Shown here one piece after another: positions 12,146-25,414 of a DNA stretch of 64,000 nt. A program made the translations under genes and the position numbers. Source of the DNA: Geosiphon pyriformis. Its lineage: Eukaryota; Glomeromycota; Glomeromycetes; Archaeosporales; Geosiphonaceae. Positions within the stretch are counted from its first letter, which is position 1, and the number at the start of each line of letters is the position of its first letter. The stretch is from NCBI GenBank assembly GCA_016748015.1, contig JAAOMT010000436.1:1626412-1690411 (forward strand). Direction: 5' to 3'. The notes below the pieces were generated by a model. The model searched no databases. It was given only the letters and a program-made list of their open reading frames with translations, and had not been told where the DNA came from.

Positions 12146-13761
12146 TTATTCCGCACAGATTCCCATCATGTGTTGAAAATATGGGCCGTTATGTGGTGCT
12201 GCACTTACAGAAAGTTTTGGTGTGTCGTTATCTTGAGATGAACCTGTGGATGAATATTGATTATTGCAATTCTAATTGCAAAAGTGAAGACGCAAGATTA
12301 ATTTTGAGATATATTAAAAATAATTACAATTGAAATAAATAAATAAAAAAAAACGGTTAACATACTGGATTCTCATCAATAATATAATGAGTTTCTCCTT
12401 GAATCGATTCTTCATGATACTCTCCAATACACTCAAAAACAAGCGGTGCCTCACATTCACAATATGGCATTATCCAAAACTCAGTACCAACATGCTTAAA
12501 TAATCTTTGATGATTTGGAGGCATTTGGACGACGTAATCATTTGCGTAGGTAATTCTAAAGACATTCAAAAACAGATCCACATGTTCGGCAAAAAATTTG
12601 TTTCCTATCCGGGGCATGCCGTAAGTATATACTTTTACGTTCCAATTATCAATGCCGATCCCTCGTTGTTCTTGTATGAATAGGCCCAATAAAACAGCAT
12701 ATACTAAAGAAAAAAATCATACTTCAAAAAAAAGCTGAATGCTGATTTTCGATAAAAATTTTTAAAAAAATTCCTTACCACCACCGATATCATGACCAGT
12801 TATTCGAAATTCGTGTATTTTATGCGTATGTGCGAGTATTGAAAGTTGCCTGATTATATGCCATCTTGTTTTTTGTATGTTGCTGAAAAAAATTCCAATA
12901 ACTTTTGCGTTTTTGACCTCTTCATATTGTACCATGTCGAATTTACTTAGGTACCATTTATGCTCATCAAATGGATTTCCTTTTATGTACACTATTACTT
13001 CGGTTGAGGTTTCGCTTCTATCTACGAAAGTCTCAACTTGATATTGATAGATAAATAAAATCATTAATAAATATATTGTCATTTCAAGAGTAATTGACAG
13101 AACATTAAATTTATAAAGTTCTTTTTTGATAAATACAATAAATTCCTTCGGCAACTTTTCCTCTACTCTCTCCGAGACAATAAGCTTTTTCAGCAAAACG
13201 AGCATATTTTTCGAATGGCATTAATAAATGTGGATATGTCACTAAAGTTTTATGGCTTTGATCATAAGTCTCGTAACCCATTGATAGTAAGTTTTTTGAG
13301 CTGAGAGAGTTTCTTTCAGCTAAATTATTCTTTGGTATCGAAATTGATCTTTTAGTTTTTCGCCTGTCAAAACTTTTGTCCAAGGAAGCAATAGATGTCG
13401 AAATAATAATATCTCCATTAACATTTAAAGTGCTTAGGGTATTATGAAGATTTTTTTCATGATTAAGGTTAGAATTTGGTAACTGAAATGTCTTTGTATA
13501 TTGGTTTTCAAAAATAAGATGAGAATTTTTAAACCGCATTAAGAAGTTAACATTTTGAAATCTGAAACCTGAAAGAAAAGTTATTGTCAAGATAAAAGTC
13601 AATATTGATAACAGAACGGCTCTTTTTTGAATTGGGTTTAATGATGACCATTTAGAAATGAGGATTATTGCAAATTGATTATTTTTAAATGATGATGATG
13701 ATGATGATGATGATGAAGGGAGAAAAAGATGATTCATGTGAAAATTATTTGATCGTGGCAT
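12146..13761 (-). CDS. Gene D: membrane-anchored lipase-like protein, nucleophile Ser replaced by Asp
   Basis: Exons on the minus strand are 13761-13167, 13036-12779, 12703-12366 and 12271-12146, with phases 1, 1 and 0, giving 438 aa. The first junction rests on the donor GAGAGA/GTAGAG and is less certain than the rest. A run of nine Ser near residue 20, encoded by a tca repeat, precedes a hydrophobic segment at about residues 45-62. EKAYC, VIVYIKGNPF, the elbow ITGHDIGG, YTYGMPRIGN, the Asp loop YANDYVVQMPP and KHVGTEFWI follow. The last exon ends with PHNGPYFQHMMGIC. The residue at the nucleophile position is Asp (codon GAT), unlike the Gly or Ala of the other copies. Asp and His of the triad remain. 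An Asp nucleophile is known in some alpha/beta-hydrolases (haloalkane dehalogenases, epoxide hydrolases), but in a lipase-3 frame this is only a possibility. Confidence 0.83.
13689..13716. repeat. GAT triplet repeat encoding poly-Ser in gene D
   Basis: About nine gat triplets, read as tca Ser codons on the minus strand within exon 1 of gene D. Confidence 0.85.
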
Positions 13762-15867
13762 AATACTTTTAAAAAAATGATAAAAATAATAATTTTATTT
13801 TTCTATCTGTGTAATGACTACGAATTTCTAGTTTTACATAATCTTTTTGAGAAAAGTGTTGCAAGTGAGATTGCAAAGGGTTTCATTTATAAAAATTTGA
13901 ATTTGCAATAAAGTTTTGGATCATGAGAAAGATTCTTTTTGATTGCTCCTTGTCTACCACCCAAAATAGAATCGTGTCGGCTTTATCGGTGATTTTTGGA
14001 ATACTTGTTATCTTTGGACACACACAAGTTTCATCAGTATGATAACCTAATTTTCTCTACCCCCTTTAAATGTGAAAGCTTAGCGGGAATCATTATCATT
14101 ATCATAATAATTATCAATTATGATTTATGCTTATGCTCAAATCATTTCGCAATTCGGAATTTTCAAAACAATTTTGAAAAAGTTATTTAAACTCGTGTTA
14201 CATCAAAGGGTTCAAAATTCCCCGACGATCAGGAGAATCATTTTAACGTGGATTAATAGTAGTACCCAAAGATTAGTGATCCCCTATCAGGCTTTTTGAT
14301 GATATTGATGATCCATTATAAAACAAACTAAACAAATCGGGCCTCTGTTTTTAACTTTAAACAAATAAAAAAGTGAGGAGGTTTTTCACATTTTTTTGAC
14401 GCAATAACAAGCTAAAAATCTGTCAAAAACTTAAAATTTATCTTTCATAGCCTTATTTTTTCGCAAAGATAATTTCAAAGCTTTTTTATTTTAAAGTATA
14501 TAATTTTAAATTTAAAACCTTATATCCCATAGATAAAATATATCAAGTGAAACACTCACCTTAAAAATATTGACTAACTTAAATTAGAATGAAGCCTTCA
14601 ATTTAAAACCAATAATCTTTGTGAATGTTGATATCAAAGTTTGAAAATATTTTTTTTAGATATAAATGTTTTATTTTCTTTATATATATTGAATAATTGA
14701 ATTATTTAATAGAAAAAACCACTTTTTGTTAATTAAAACACATAGAATGATAATTTCTTTTGTTGAGAATACATTGTAGATTTAAAAGCAAAAATACATA
14801 CAAAAGTTACAAAAACAAAATATATTAAAAAAATTTCACAATGTACACATGTCAAATTGAAATATAGCTAAATAATTGAAAATAGAAAATTTATCCCTTT
14901 TAAGATAAGCAATAATGGGGAAAGAAAAACAAAAATATTATCTAATGGAAGAGGTTTCATAACATACAAAAAAATAGGAAAGTCATTAAGTTCCAAAAGT
15001 TCAAGTTTAGCGCTATAACTTCCTGTTAATCAAAAACCGGAAATTTTATAAGCATATTATAATGAGTATACATAGCTTAAAGAAAACAATTGACCCAATT
15101 TAAAACAATCAATTTTTTGATACAATTATTAACCCCCTGCAACTAGAAAAGATTGAATTTAATTCGCGGGATAACTTCTTATTGAAAAATAGTTCAAAAA
15201 TTGATACAGGTTAGGGCAATTAATAAATATAAATAATTGGAAAGAGTTGTTTACAGAATGATAAGTTCATATTTTGTGTCAAAGATTTACATAAAATTCT
15301 ATCATAAAGAAAATTTTTTCTAAACTTTTGTACAGTAGCATGTGTTTATTTTGAAAAATCTGTGCAACCAAAATTAATCTTTTTGATGTTTGAATAAAAA
15401 ATATTATGAGAAATTTTGAAAAGAAAATATATATATATATTTCAAATCAAAATTTTATTGATAGTCCGTATTTATTTCTAAAAAATATGGACTGTTCAAG
15501 ATTGAAGGAACTTTGAAAAAAAATAAAATTATTCTTTTTGATTAAAAATACTAATGTTTAAAATTTGAAACATGAAAAGACAAAATATTGTTATCCAACT
15601 TAAATAATATAATTTACTTGCAATATTTAAGTATCGTAATTCTAACCTGAAAAACTGACAAACTTTAAAAAAATATTTCTAAACCATTATCAAACAATTT
15701 TTTAAAGAGATTAAATTTAATTTCAAAAAACATTTCCACTATTTTTTTTTTGAGATATCTTTTTTTCTTAATTTTTAATATAAATCTAATCAAATATAAA
15801 TTAATCCAAAATTATTTATTATCAATTTATTTTAAAAGATTGAAAAAAAATTTTATCAGAGATCTTT
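13762..15867. other. AT-rich intergenic DNA
   Basis: The first 600 bases are slightly richer in G and C than the rest, but no frame with motifs or biased codons is seen. A short TA run lies near 15428-15442. Confidence 0.45.
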
Positions 15868-17457
15868 TTAACTAAATGTACTACAATCCCCCATAGTGAT
15901 CCCAAAATATGGGCCAATATGAAAATAATTTGGGGGAATATGATCAATAGATTGCCCAGCGTTACATTCCTAAAATATTGAATTCAAAAATTTTTAAAGA
16001 TTAATGAATAATAAATTAAATTAAATTAAATTATTAACATTTTATCAACCTGATTTTCACCAGCTTCTATTCCAAATGGAAAAAAAGGATCATCTGGGAA
16101 TGGATTTTCGTCATTAATCCCTTTATCATTTCTGGTTTCATTTTTTAAAAATCCATCACAATAAAAAACTTCATAATTTTGAATTTTGTCTTTCACGGAA
16201 TCATTATAATTATCGGATTTTAAACATGAACAATCTTCAAAATCGAACCAAATTTCCAATTCATGATGCGATAAAATATCTTTCCCAGATGTCACTTTTG
16301 GGAAATGTGGCATTGCATCGTTCGTATGCGTTATTCTAGCTGTAGAAGTGAATTTATTTAAAAGACGAGCAAACCCAACGTTTCCAATTCTCGGTTGACC
16401 AAATGTTATAATTTTTGTTGGAATTCGAGGTAAGATTGGACCGAAAGGAAATAAAGATGTATCTTTCTCATATAACATTGCCCATAAGAGGCCAGAAATT
16501 GCTGCATATGCTGTAATATAATTAGATTAAGAAAATTTTATTATTTAAAATAAAAGTGATGAAAAAGATAAATTATCTTTTAAATATAAGTACCCACCAC
16601 CTCCAATACCATGCCCAACAAAAAATATTCCTTGAATTTGATTGTTTTTTCTAATTCCAGAAACAATGCTCGAAAATAATGCATTCCTCATTTTTTGTAC
16701 ATGTTCATACCATTCCCGTTCAACCTTGATCAATAAATTTGCTTTTTTACTTTTGATTGGAGTGAAAGGCACTAAGTTCGTTTCCCTTTTTTCCAAATGT
16801 GCTTTTGTAAGCTCCGCTCCTTTAAACATTGCTACTATAACGTTCCCATCTTGTACGTAAATTACTTCGGCTAAAATTTTTATTGGTTAGTTTACTGTAT
16901 TGTGATATAACGATTTTGAAGAGGAAAGTTGTATCTTTCAATTTTTCATTAGCATTGGTAACAGCTAATTTGATATGTATAACTTTAATACCAAATTATA
17001 CCAATACATCTTAAAAATAAAAATAAAAAAAGTATAAATTGCGCAATTTCTGATTACCTCTCACATCGTCTCGCTTCACAAATTTCCCAATTCCATTATC
17101 CGGATAACAATAAGCTAAATTAGAGTATCCAGCCATGCGCATAAAAAATGTGTTTAATTTCAAACTTTTTATATCAAGTTTTCTTTTTGGTGGATATCTT
17201 GAAAAATTATTTTGATGAAAAGATCGTTTCAAATTCAAAGAATTTTTATTATATAAATTATTTTGAGAAAGTCTTGAAAAGTTTGGGTATGAGTGTGAGA
17301 TCGTTGAGATAATAGATATTAAAGAACATATTAATATCCATGATATTAAAAAATATAAAAAAATTAATTGAGTTGGAAAGATTTTATAAATAGGTGAAAT
17401 TTTTGAAATCTGAAAGAATGGTCTCTTTTTTACCACTCTAAGCTTCTTTTGATTCAT
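15868..17457 (-). CDS. Gene E: membrane-anchored lipase-like protein, nucleophile Ser replaced by Gly
   Basis: Exons on the minus strand are 17457-17058, 16870-16598, 16510-16050 and 15969-15868, with phases 1, 1 and 0, giving 411 aa. It is the closest partner of gene C in the window: both share YPDNGIGKFV/CPNNGVGKFV after AYC, the phrase SGKDILSHH or SGNDILSHH, and a long insert ending NPFPDDPFFPFG or NPFPEDIFFPYG. A basic start is followed by a hydrophobic helix at about residues 29-50. Core motifs are VAMFKGAEL, FVGHGIGG, TFGQPRIGN, the Asp loop HTNDAMPHFP and, in the last exon, FHIGPYFGITMGDC. The nucleophile codon is GGT. Asp, His and the terminal cysteine are intact. Confidence 0.87.
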
Positions 17458-20400
17458 TGTTGAAAATGTAAGATTTCGATTTGTTAATATTGGACTTATT
17501 ATCGAGTTTTGTTGATTTTAATTACTGGCAATGATATCATGTGATCCTGAAATCGAGGAGCTGATAATGTAATTACTTTTTTGTTTGGTTAAGTCTAATT
17601 TCCACATTTCTATCTTTTTTATATTATGAGCTTATCTTTTATTATTTTGTTAATTTTTTTCTTTTCTCCCTAATAATTAGATAAATTTTAACCATCTTGT
17701 TTTATGTTTTTACTCCTAAAAAATTGACATATTTTCAACTTTGCATTTAATTTAGAATTCATCAAAGGTTCATAGTGAAAAGATAACTACTTAGAGACGT
17801 CTTAATTAAATATGCTATTTTTATTACTTATTCATAATGGTATCATTATTTCTATGCCAATTTTCTCAAGTTATAAATTAAAAATTTATTTCCCGTTTTT
17901 CTTAACAATTTACATAGATTCAAGCCTCTAAAAACTTGAGAGCAATATAAATTTAAAATAGAAAACTATTTTAATAGCTTGTTTAGAGTGAGATATAAGA
18001 TAAAGTCGAAGCAAAATTTCTGATAACTTGTCAAAAAAATTTGTATTTTTTTGTTGATCTCATCAAACTTATTAGTATCAATAAGTACTAATTAGACCCT
18101 AAAGCAGTTTTAGATGATGAAACTTAGATAATTAATTGCCAAAAAACCTCTGTTAAAAAGAGACGCAAGCAAATTTTACGTTAGAGTGAAACAAAAGATA
18201 GGGATCTCTTATCTTTTTACTTTCTATATTTGCTTAATTATGCAAAAATTAAAACAAACTTGATCATAATAAAAAGTCAAATTTGATTCCTTGTTTTTTC
18301 CATGCGTATAGGATATGCATTTCATATAAAAATCAAAAAACATTTGGTTAGTAGTTATCATAAATGATCATCCCCAAAGTCGAAGTTTAAAATTATTAAT
18401 CTACTTTGTTTTCCTAGCAAAAAATTATTTGTTTTAAAAGTTGTTTGAGTGAAAATAAATTAAACAAAAAGATAAAAGATAATCATGGTTTATGAGAGAC
18501 CAGTTAGTAATTAACAAACAATAATCATGGGTTCAATTTTCTAATTTTTTAAAAATTCCATTTTTGGTGGTGGTTTCAACAAAAAAAATTTATTAGAAAA
18601 AATAAAAATAAAAAATCTAAACATCAGGCATTAAACCATAAAAGAATATTTAAAGAATTATTTTTACTTTAATAATCTTTGATTTCTTTGTTGATTTAAA
18701 AAAGGAAATTTGTGTTCAACTTTAAAATTTTTATTATAGGCTCATATTATAATGAATAGATCATATTTTTGTAAAAAAAAAGATCTATATTAATTGAAAT
18801 CTAATTTAGGTCTACAAGTAAAAGTTAAAATATATCTTTAAAATTATAAGTTTGAATTGCAAGATTGATTTGAGCTTGTTATTGAAAAATAACCATTTTT
18901 ATGATTGTTTGAATGAAGATTATTTGAAAAAGTGAATTTTTTACTAAAAATTTAGAATATTAAATGGAAGTTTTACATATTGTTAAAAACTAAGTAAACC
19001 AAACTTTATAAAAAAAATTTAATATACATAAAAAAACATTTATAATTTTTAATTGATTTTTAATTAATTTCAAAATTATAAACTTGTTATTTTTAGAAAT
19101 TTTTATATATCTATTTTACTACAATTAATCAAAATTACAAATTTGCTATTGATCGTTTATTGTAAAAAAAAAATTCAAATTTAAGCCAATAATTAAATTA
19201 ATGACAGGATTGAAACAAATTTTTAAAATAAAAAAATTAACATAATATATAACATATATTATTTAGTATAATTTTTATTAATAAATGGCAATTTTTAACC
19301 AAAAAATATATAGTTCCTTGTTATTATAAATTATATTAAATTAATTTTTATAATTATTTAATAAAATAAGATCAAAAAATATGTAATTTTTTTAAGAAAA
19401 AAATTAATTCAAAAATATAAATTTTAATTAACAAAAAATTTGAAAATATATTTTTAAAATTGTAATCGTTAAAAATTAAAATATACAATTAATATAATCA
19501 AAAAAAATACAATAAATAAGAAAATTTCTAATTTTATGTAAAAATAAAATAAATTGTGTTTTTATATAATAATTATTATATTTTATTATGTTATTCAATT
19601 TAAAACTGTTATTTGTTACCACAAATGAAAAATTTAATTTAAAATATAAATTATAATTTACATGTTATAAGTTTTTAATTCATTTTTTGTATAAATAATT
19701 AATTAAATATTATTTTTAAAAATAATATAATTTTCAGTTGAGTTTACTTTTAAAGTTTTTTCTTAAATAATTTTTAAAAACTTAAATTTAAAATTATATA
19801 TATATATAAGTTTGTGTCATTATTATAATAATCAAATAACTAAAAAAAAATTGTGAATTTTGACTTGAATTTAAGTATTAGCATACATTACTATTTTTTA
19901 TTAGATTAAAATTTTTTTTGAAAAAATAATATTTAAATATTTATTTCATATATATGTTAATATATTGTAAATTAAAATTATTTAAAGTAATTTTTAAAAA
20001 TAAAAAAAATTAAATACAAAGTTAATTATCAAATCAATAATTAGGTTAATAGCTAATTCTATAAAAAATTTGTTGTGAAATTTTGTTTTAATAAATTATA
20101 TTCATCTGATGCTTAATTATCACTCGAGTTCAAATTTGTATTATATATATATGTAATTCGTTAAAATTTATTTTTTTGACACTTATTTTTTATATTTCAA
20201 TTTCAATTTTATTTAAAATATAAATGTGCATTTTATATATGTTTTTAATAAAATTAAAATTTTATTTAATCACAATAATAATAATAATAATAATAATAAC
20301 AAAAAATTCAATCAATTTATTAGAAAAAAAAACATGATTTTGAATTTTTTGATAAAAATATGAATATTTAATATAAAATTGGAAAGTTATTCAAATAATT

Positions 20401-20579
20401 ATAGTAATATCTGATATAATCTTAAACATAAACCAATAAATTTAGTCTGAGTATAATTACTTGATTTGACTTTAAAAACTTTTTTTTTGATTATTTTTAG
20501 AATACAAATTATAAGGGCACTTTATTTTTTTGCCGAACATTACGGTATGTAAAAGAGGATCGATTTCCATATATTTTTC
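17458..20579. other. AT-rich intergenic DNA between genes E and F
   Basis: Extremely AT-rich from about 18.6 kb on, with an AAT repeat near 20273-20300. The last part resembles the 3' flanks of genes L and N (for example gggcactttattttttttgc-like and aataattaggttaatag-like stretches), so it belongs to an older duplicated unit. No gene is seen. Confidence 0.5.
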
Positions 20580-21978
20580 TCAACTATAATATTCTTTACA
20601 ATCACCCATTGTAACACCAAAATAAGGGCCATTATGAAAGAGGCCATTTGAAACCTTTGTGATTGATTGTCCTGCATTGCACTCCTAAGAGAAACCATTT
20701 TTAGTTTTTATCCGTGAAAACCATTTAAGAAATATATGTAGTTAGAAGCAAAAGCTAACCATATTCGTTTCATATGTTCCTTCCTTCTGATTCGAATAAT
20801 TATTACAATCCCAGTAAGAATAGAAATCTTCGGGACATTCACAATTTTCAGATGGCTGAAGCCAGATTTCAGCACCAGAATGTTTCCACTTGATAGAATC
20901 ATCAGGAAATTGTGGGACGTAATCATTTCCATGGGTAACACGCAGATATAAAAGTGTTCGATCTATTAATGCACTAAGCTGGCTGTTTCCAATTTTTGGA
21001 GCTCCAAAAGTCAAAATCATTGACCATATTTTATCAAGACCTATCTCAGGCCAAAGATTTTTTTGCATGACTTTAGATGCTTCATAATGCCATAGAAGGC
21101 CAGTGATTAAGGCATATGCTATTTTTGAAAAAAGAAATATTCGTAATTTAAAATTTTACTTTTAGACTCAAGAGCAGAAGTATAGTATTTATTAACCTCC
21201 ACCAATCCCATGTCCGATGAAATAAATAGATTTAATGTTGGAATATGCGTGCAGATTATTTCGAATATCTTGTATTAAATTGGAAAATATGGATTCTATA
21301 TCCTGCAACCACTGCTGATTAACATGAACATATTCGTCAGGAAACGCAATTCCATCCACTCTCAATGTTACTTGTGCTTGATTTATAGAAGACCATTGGG
21401 CTTTAATCAATTTCTAAAAAATTTAATCAAAAATCTGATTATCTTTACCATGATTTGTATTTTAAAACACGTTATTCACGAAAGTTAAAAATAATTACTG
21501 GTCCGCCTAACAACACACACAATATGTCGTGATTAGGTTGCGGTAAAACTTTGGCTGAAGACCGAAAATTTAGGTTAATATGAAGTAAAACTGATTTTGA
21601 ATTCAACTCAATCTATTAAGTTTAAACTCTTTTTTTCAAACCAATGAAAGGTCTCTCGTTTGGGAAACAATATAAAGCATTTGCGAAAGGTGTAAAGATT
21701 TCAATAAAAGTCAAGATTCCTATTCGAGGTATCATTTTTGTTTTGACATATGATTTTGAGCGTTTAATAATTTGAATCATGTGTAAAGAAATTCCCAGTG
21801 AATTCTCCCAAACCGCCGAGGTTATGAAATTATAATTTATATTCTGTTTTTGAGAAATATTAAATCTTAAAGTTTCTCTGAAGGCTATCGAACTTTTAAG
21901 TTTCTCTAGAGGAGAAAAGTAAAAAGCTGATAATATAAAAATTAAGATTAAGATTTGATTTCTTCTCAACATATCCAA
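20580..21978 (-). CDS. Gene F: membrane-anchored lipase-like protein with an extra intron, Ser replaced by Gly
   Basis: Exons on the minus strand are 21978-21642, 21554-21499, 21413-21197, 21118-20760 and 20684-20580, with phases 1, 0, 1 and 0, giving 357 aa. The second exon has only 56 nt and encodes the oxyanion strand ending LLGGP. The extra intron after GGP defines a five-exon subfamily (F, H, K, L, N). An N-terminal helix at residues 7-22 is a signal anchor. ANALYC, FIGHGIGG, LTFGAPKIGN, the Asp loop HGNDYVPQFP, KHSGAEIW and, in the last exon, ECNAGQSI and FHNGPYFGVTMGDC follow. The nucleophile codon is GGG. The natural stop is TGA, which shows that TGA is a stop codon in this genome. 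It is a close paralogue of L and N, including intron and flanking sequence. Confidence 0.87.
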
Positions 21979-23249
21979 TTTAATTATTTTTGGATTTGCA
22001 GAAAAACTTATTGAAAGAATGCTTAGGCAAATTTTTAGTATAAGATCTACCTTTATATAATAAAAGTCTAGTTATAGTTTCATTATATTATTTTAAATCA
22101 CCTGGATGATTTAGACAAATATTCTTTGCAAATATTGAAATTTATTATGATAGTGATATTATTCGTTCATCACTTCTATAAATTCTCTAGGAATTAAAAA
22201 TGGTTGAAATTTAATTAAGGAAGAGTAAATATTGACTTCCTACCCATATATTCTTCCGAAAATTAAATTTCTTGAGAGCGCGGTTAGTAAGAATAAAACA
22301 TTATGTCTAATACTAATAAAATCTATAGGGTTTAAATCACTTTTAACAATTAAAAATAGCTTTTAAGTAAGTTTGAACTATGATAATTAAATTTAAAGAT
22401 TATCAATATTTAAAGACTTTTAGAATCATTTCGGTATAAATAAAATAAATAGTAATCATTTTTTCGTGACTATATAAAAATAAAAAATTTTGTTTGATTT
22501 CAAATAACTAATTTTATTTAATAACAGTGCTTATATAAATTATGAGAAAAGTGAAAAAAAAACTCGGAATTTATTATTTTATGACAATATAATATATATC
22601 TTAATAATTTTTTCCAAATTTAAAATATTTATAAAACTTTAAGGATAGTTAACCCTCCACGCAAATACCCTTTACAAGAAAGACTTATTTGTATTCAACT
22701 CTTGCTTAATTATAAATCTAAGTTTAACCGAATAATCCGAGATTATAGCTATTACATTTGACACTAAATTCTAATTTTGTTATTTTAAATGACAAATAAA
22801 TTGATTTTTAAAAATAATTAAACAGAAAAACCAAAAATTTATTTAAATAATTAAAACTTAATTTTTTTTATGTTTTATAGTTTTTGTTTGTTTTAAAAAA
22901 GAATTATATTTTATCACGTTGAAAACTACAAGAAATGCATTTTGCTCATATTTATTTTATTTTCAATTTAAGCTTTAATTCTGTTAATAATGCAATATTT
23001 TTTTTTATTAAGAATCAATTAGTATTATAATTTTTTTCGATTTATACTCGCATTGCAACATAATTCAATTTAATTATATCGTGAAAAATCGGAATTTTTT
23101 TTTGATATTTAACAAAAATACCTTAATCAATTCTTGGCAATAAAGCATCATTAGATATAAATAAGCTAAGGAATTGAAATCTTAGTCAACTAACAATTTT
23201 TTTTAAAAAATCGAAAATTTTTAAATCAACTTCGATATTCAAACCTAAA
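21979..23249. other. AT-rich upstream flank of gene F, shared with gene L
   Basis: From the start of gene F to about 22.62 kb the sequence aligns by eye with 55.8-56.49 kb upstream of gene L, for example attcttccgaaaattaaatt in both. The similarity stops near 22.62 kb. No gene is seen. Confidence 0.5.
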
Positions 23250-23588
23250 ATGGACTTTAAACTTTCACTCTCTATTCTGGTCCTTCTTTAATTCGTTTTC
23301 TCATTTCTATTAAGCCCCTCAAAAGGTTCTCCAATTGGAAATGTTTCAAATATTTCAAATATTACAAACCCTATTGTCATTTCAAATGAGAACCGGGGAA
23401 ACGCGAGCGGTATTGGCCACGGGAACGTTAGAAACAACGTTGGAAACAATAATGAAAATAGGGTTGGTAATAACAATGGCGATACGGTTGCAAGTAACAA
23501 TGGCGATACATTTGGAAACTGCAATCGCAATAAGATTAATCAAATTTATGAAAAAAAGCCTGAAAAACCTATTGTTCACACCAAGTAA
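23250..23588 (+). pseudogene. Asn/Gly-rich secreted-peptide gene interrupted by one early stop
   Basis: One frame of 113 codons runs from ATG at 23250 to TAA at 23586 and is open except for TAA at codon 14 (23289-23291). It begins MDFKLSLSILVLL, continues after the stop as FVFSFLLSPSKGSPIG, and together these look like a signal peptide. The rest is rich in Asn and Gly with near-repeats of NNNGDTVAS and NNGDTFGN, and ends in a Lys/Pro-rich tail. The G and C content rises sharply here compared with the flanks, as in coding DNA of this window. The early stop could be a real break, a sequencing error or an unusually short intron (unlikely at under 40 nt). Antisense frames over the same place are shadows. 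Family not recognised. Confidence 0.5.
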
Positions 23589-25414
23589 AAATTTGTTATC
23601 GACACAATAAAGGTATAGAATCAGGCTTGTAAAAATTTTTAATTCCTTATATGACGAGATTCGCGCGCCAAATCACCTTTCTTTATCAGGTTCTTTACTT
23701 TTTGAGGAATAGAATTCTGGCTGAGCATGGAATTAGAAATTTTTTAAAATCAAAATGTTATTTCCTACAAATTAAACTTCTATAATAACTAATTATTAGA
23801 TCATGTTATTCAATAGATTAGATTTTTATAGAAATAAAAGGCTAATTTTATTTCATAAATAGAAGTAATTCTTGTTATTGATTTGAAAAAATGTTACAAT
23901 AAAAAATTTACGGGCATCTATATTTTTTATTCACTTACCCCTGAAAGAAATTTGAGAATTTTTTCTAATTATTTTGCTAAAACCTCAGTTTTTGTCAATA
24001 TATAACATTGTATAATCTATCTATTTTACTATTTAAAATACGAATAAATTTGGGGAAATTTTTATTAATTTTTTTCTTTTTTAATTACCCTCTTGAATAA
24101 ACTTAAGTTTTAAAAAAAAAACTACAAATTATTGTCATTCAAGTGCCGGCTTGAAAAATGTTAATGATATTCAAAAAAAAAATTTAAATCTGAATTTTTT
24201 CTAACTAATTATCAAGTTGACAAGGGAAGATCAGAATCACATAGCTTGAAAACTATTGTATTAATGGCCTGATAGTTTATTCAATTTCATTTCCGTGCAC
24301 AAGTAATTGATTTACTCTTTCAAATTGAACAGCATCTTCATAGTTTTTGCTCGGTCTTGTTTAATCATTTCTTCAAATTATTGGTATATTTTCAAACACT
24401 TGATAAAGAAAAGGAAGCTTTTTGATGTCCTTATTTTTGTCAAACTTTTAAATGATATCTTATTTGAAAAATAAATGAAGACCTTCAAAAGATAATATGA
24501 TTTAAAAAAGAAAATAAATATTTAAACTCTAAAATTCTTAATTTTTGAATCTTGAGATTCGATATGAAAAGATCAAAATTCAAGTGAAAGTAGATGAGAC
24601 TGAAGATTTTAAATAATTTTAAAGCCATATTAAAATTTAAAGATTGCTTAAAAAAATTATAAGTTAGGAAATAAATAAAACTGAAATTTTGAAACTAGTT
24701 TCTATATTGATTTTAGGTAAATAAAGGATATTTTATTTCTAGGAATTTGGGTTCAATCTTAAATTTTCCAGAATAATAAGTTTTTGATTACATGATTGTC
24801 AGAGAATTTCATGTTGCGAATCATGGGATTTTTGAGTTAAAATCTAAACTATTCCAAATAAAGTAAAGAAACGAGTCTTCAACTGAAATATCATTTAAAA
24901 TTGTTACAAAAAATAAAAATAATTTGTATTTCTGAAATTTAACACAATAATTTTAGTATAGAAAAGGAAAATTTTTTATAAAAAATTTTAAATTACATTT
25001 AAACACTTTAATCTATTAACTTATAGGTTTTGTGGTCACATATCAAACCTTAGAAATACGAAGATTGCACCTGTCAATTTTAATCTAGTAAATGTTTTAA
25101 CTCAATACTTTGAAAAAAATTATATTTGGGATCTTTTATTGTAAAGTATTGATTAAATACAAATAAAATGTTTGAAAAATTTATATCTACTTGTCAAAAT
25201 TTAGTAACCAAGTTAATAATAAAAGTAATAATAAAATAAAACAAATTGATTTAATATTTTATTAATTTATGTAAAAGCACATATCAAAAAATTTTTATAA
25301 GGCTGATCAAAAGAATAAAGAACAAATATTTTGAAGAAGATTATTTTTTTAATATTAACAACATGTCTACTCATGTTTAAGCTTATATAGATGCAAAAAA
25401 AAAGATTATAAATA
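23589..25414. other. AT-rich intergenic DNA
   Basis: No coding frame or repeat of note is seen between the broken secreted-peptide gene and the Tc1/mariner insertion. Confidence 0.45.
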
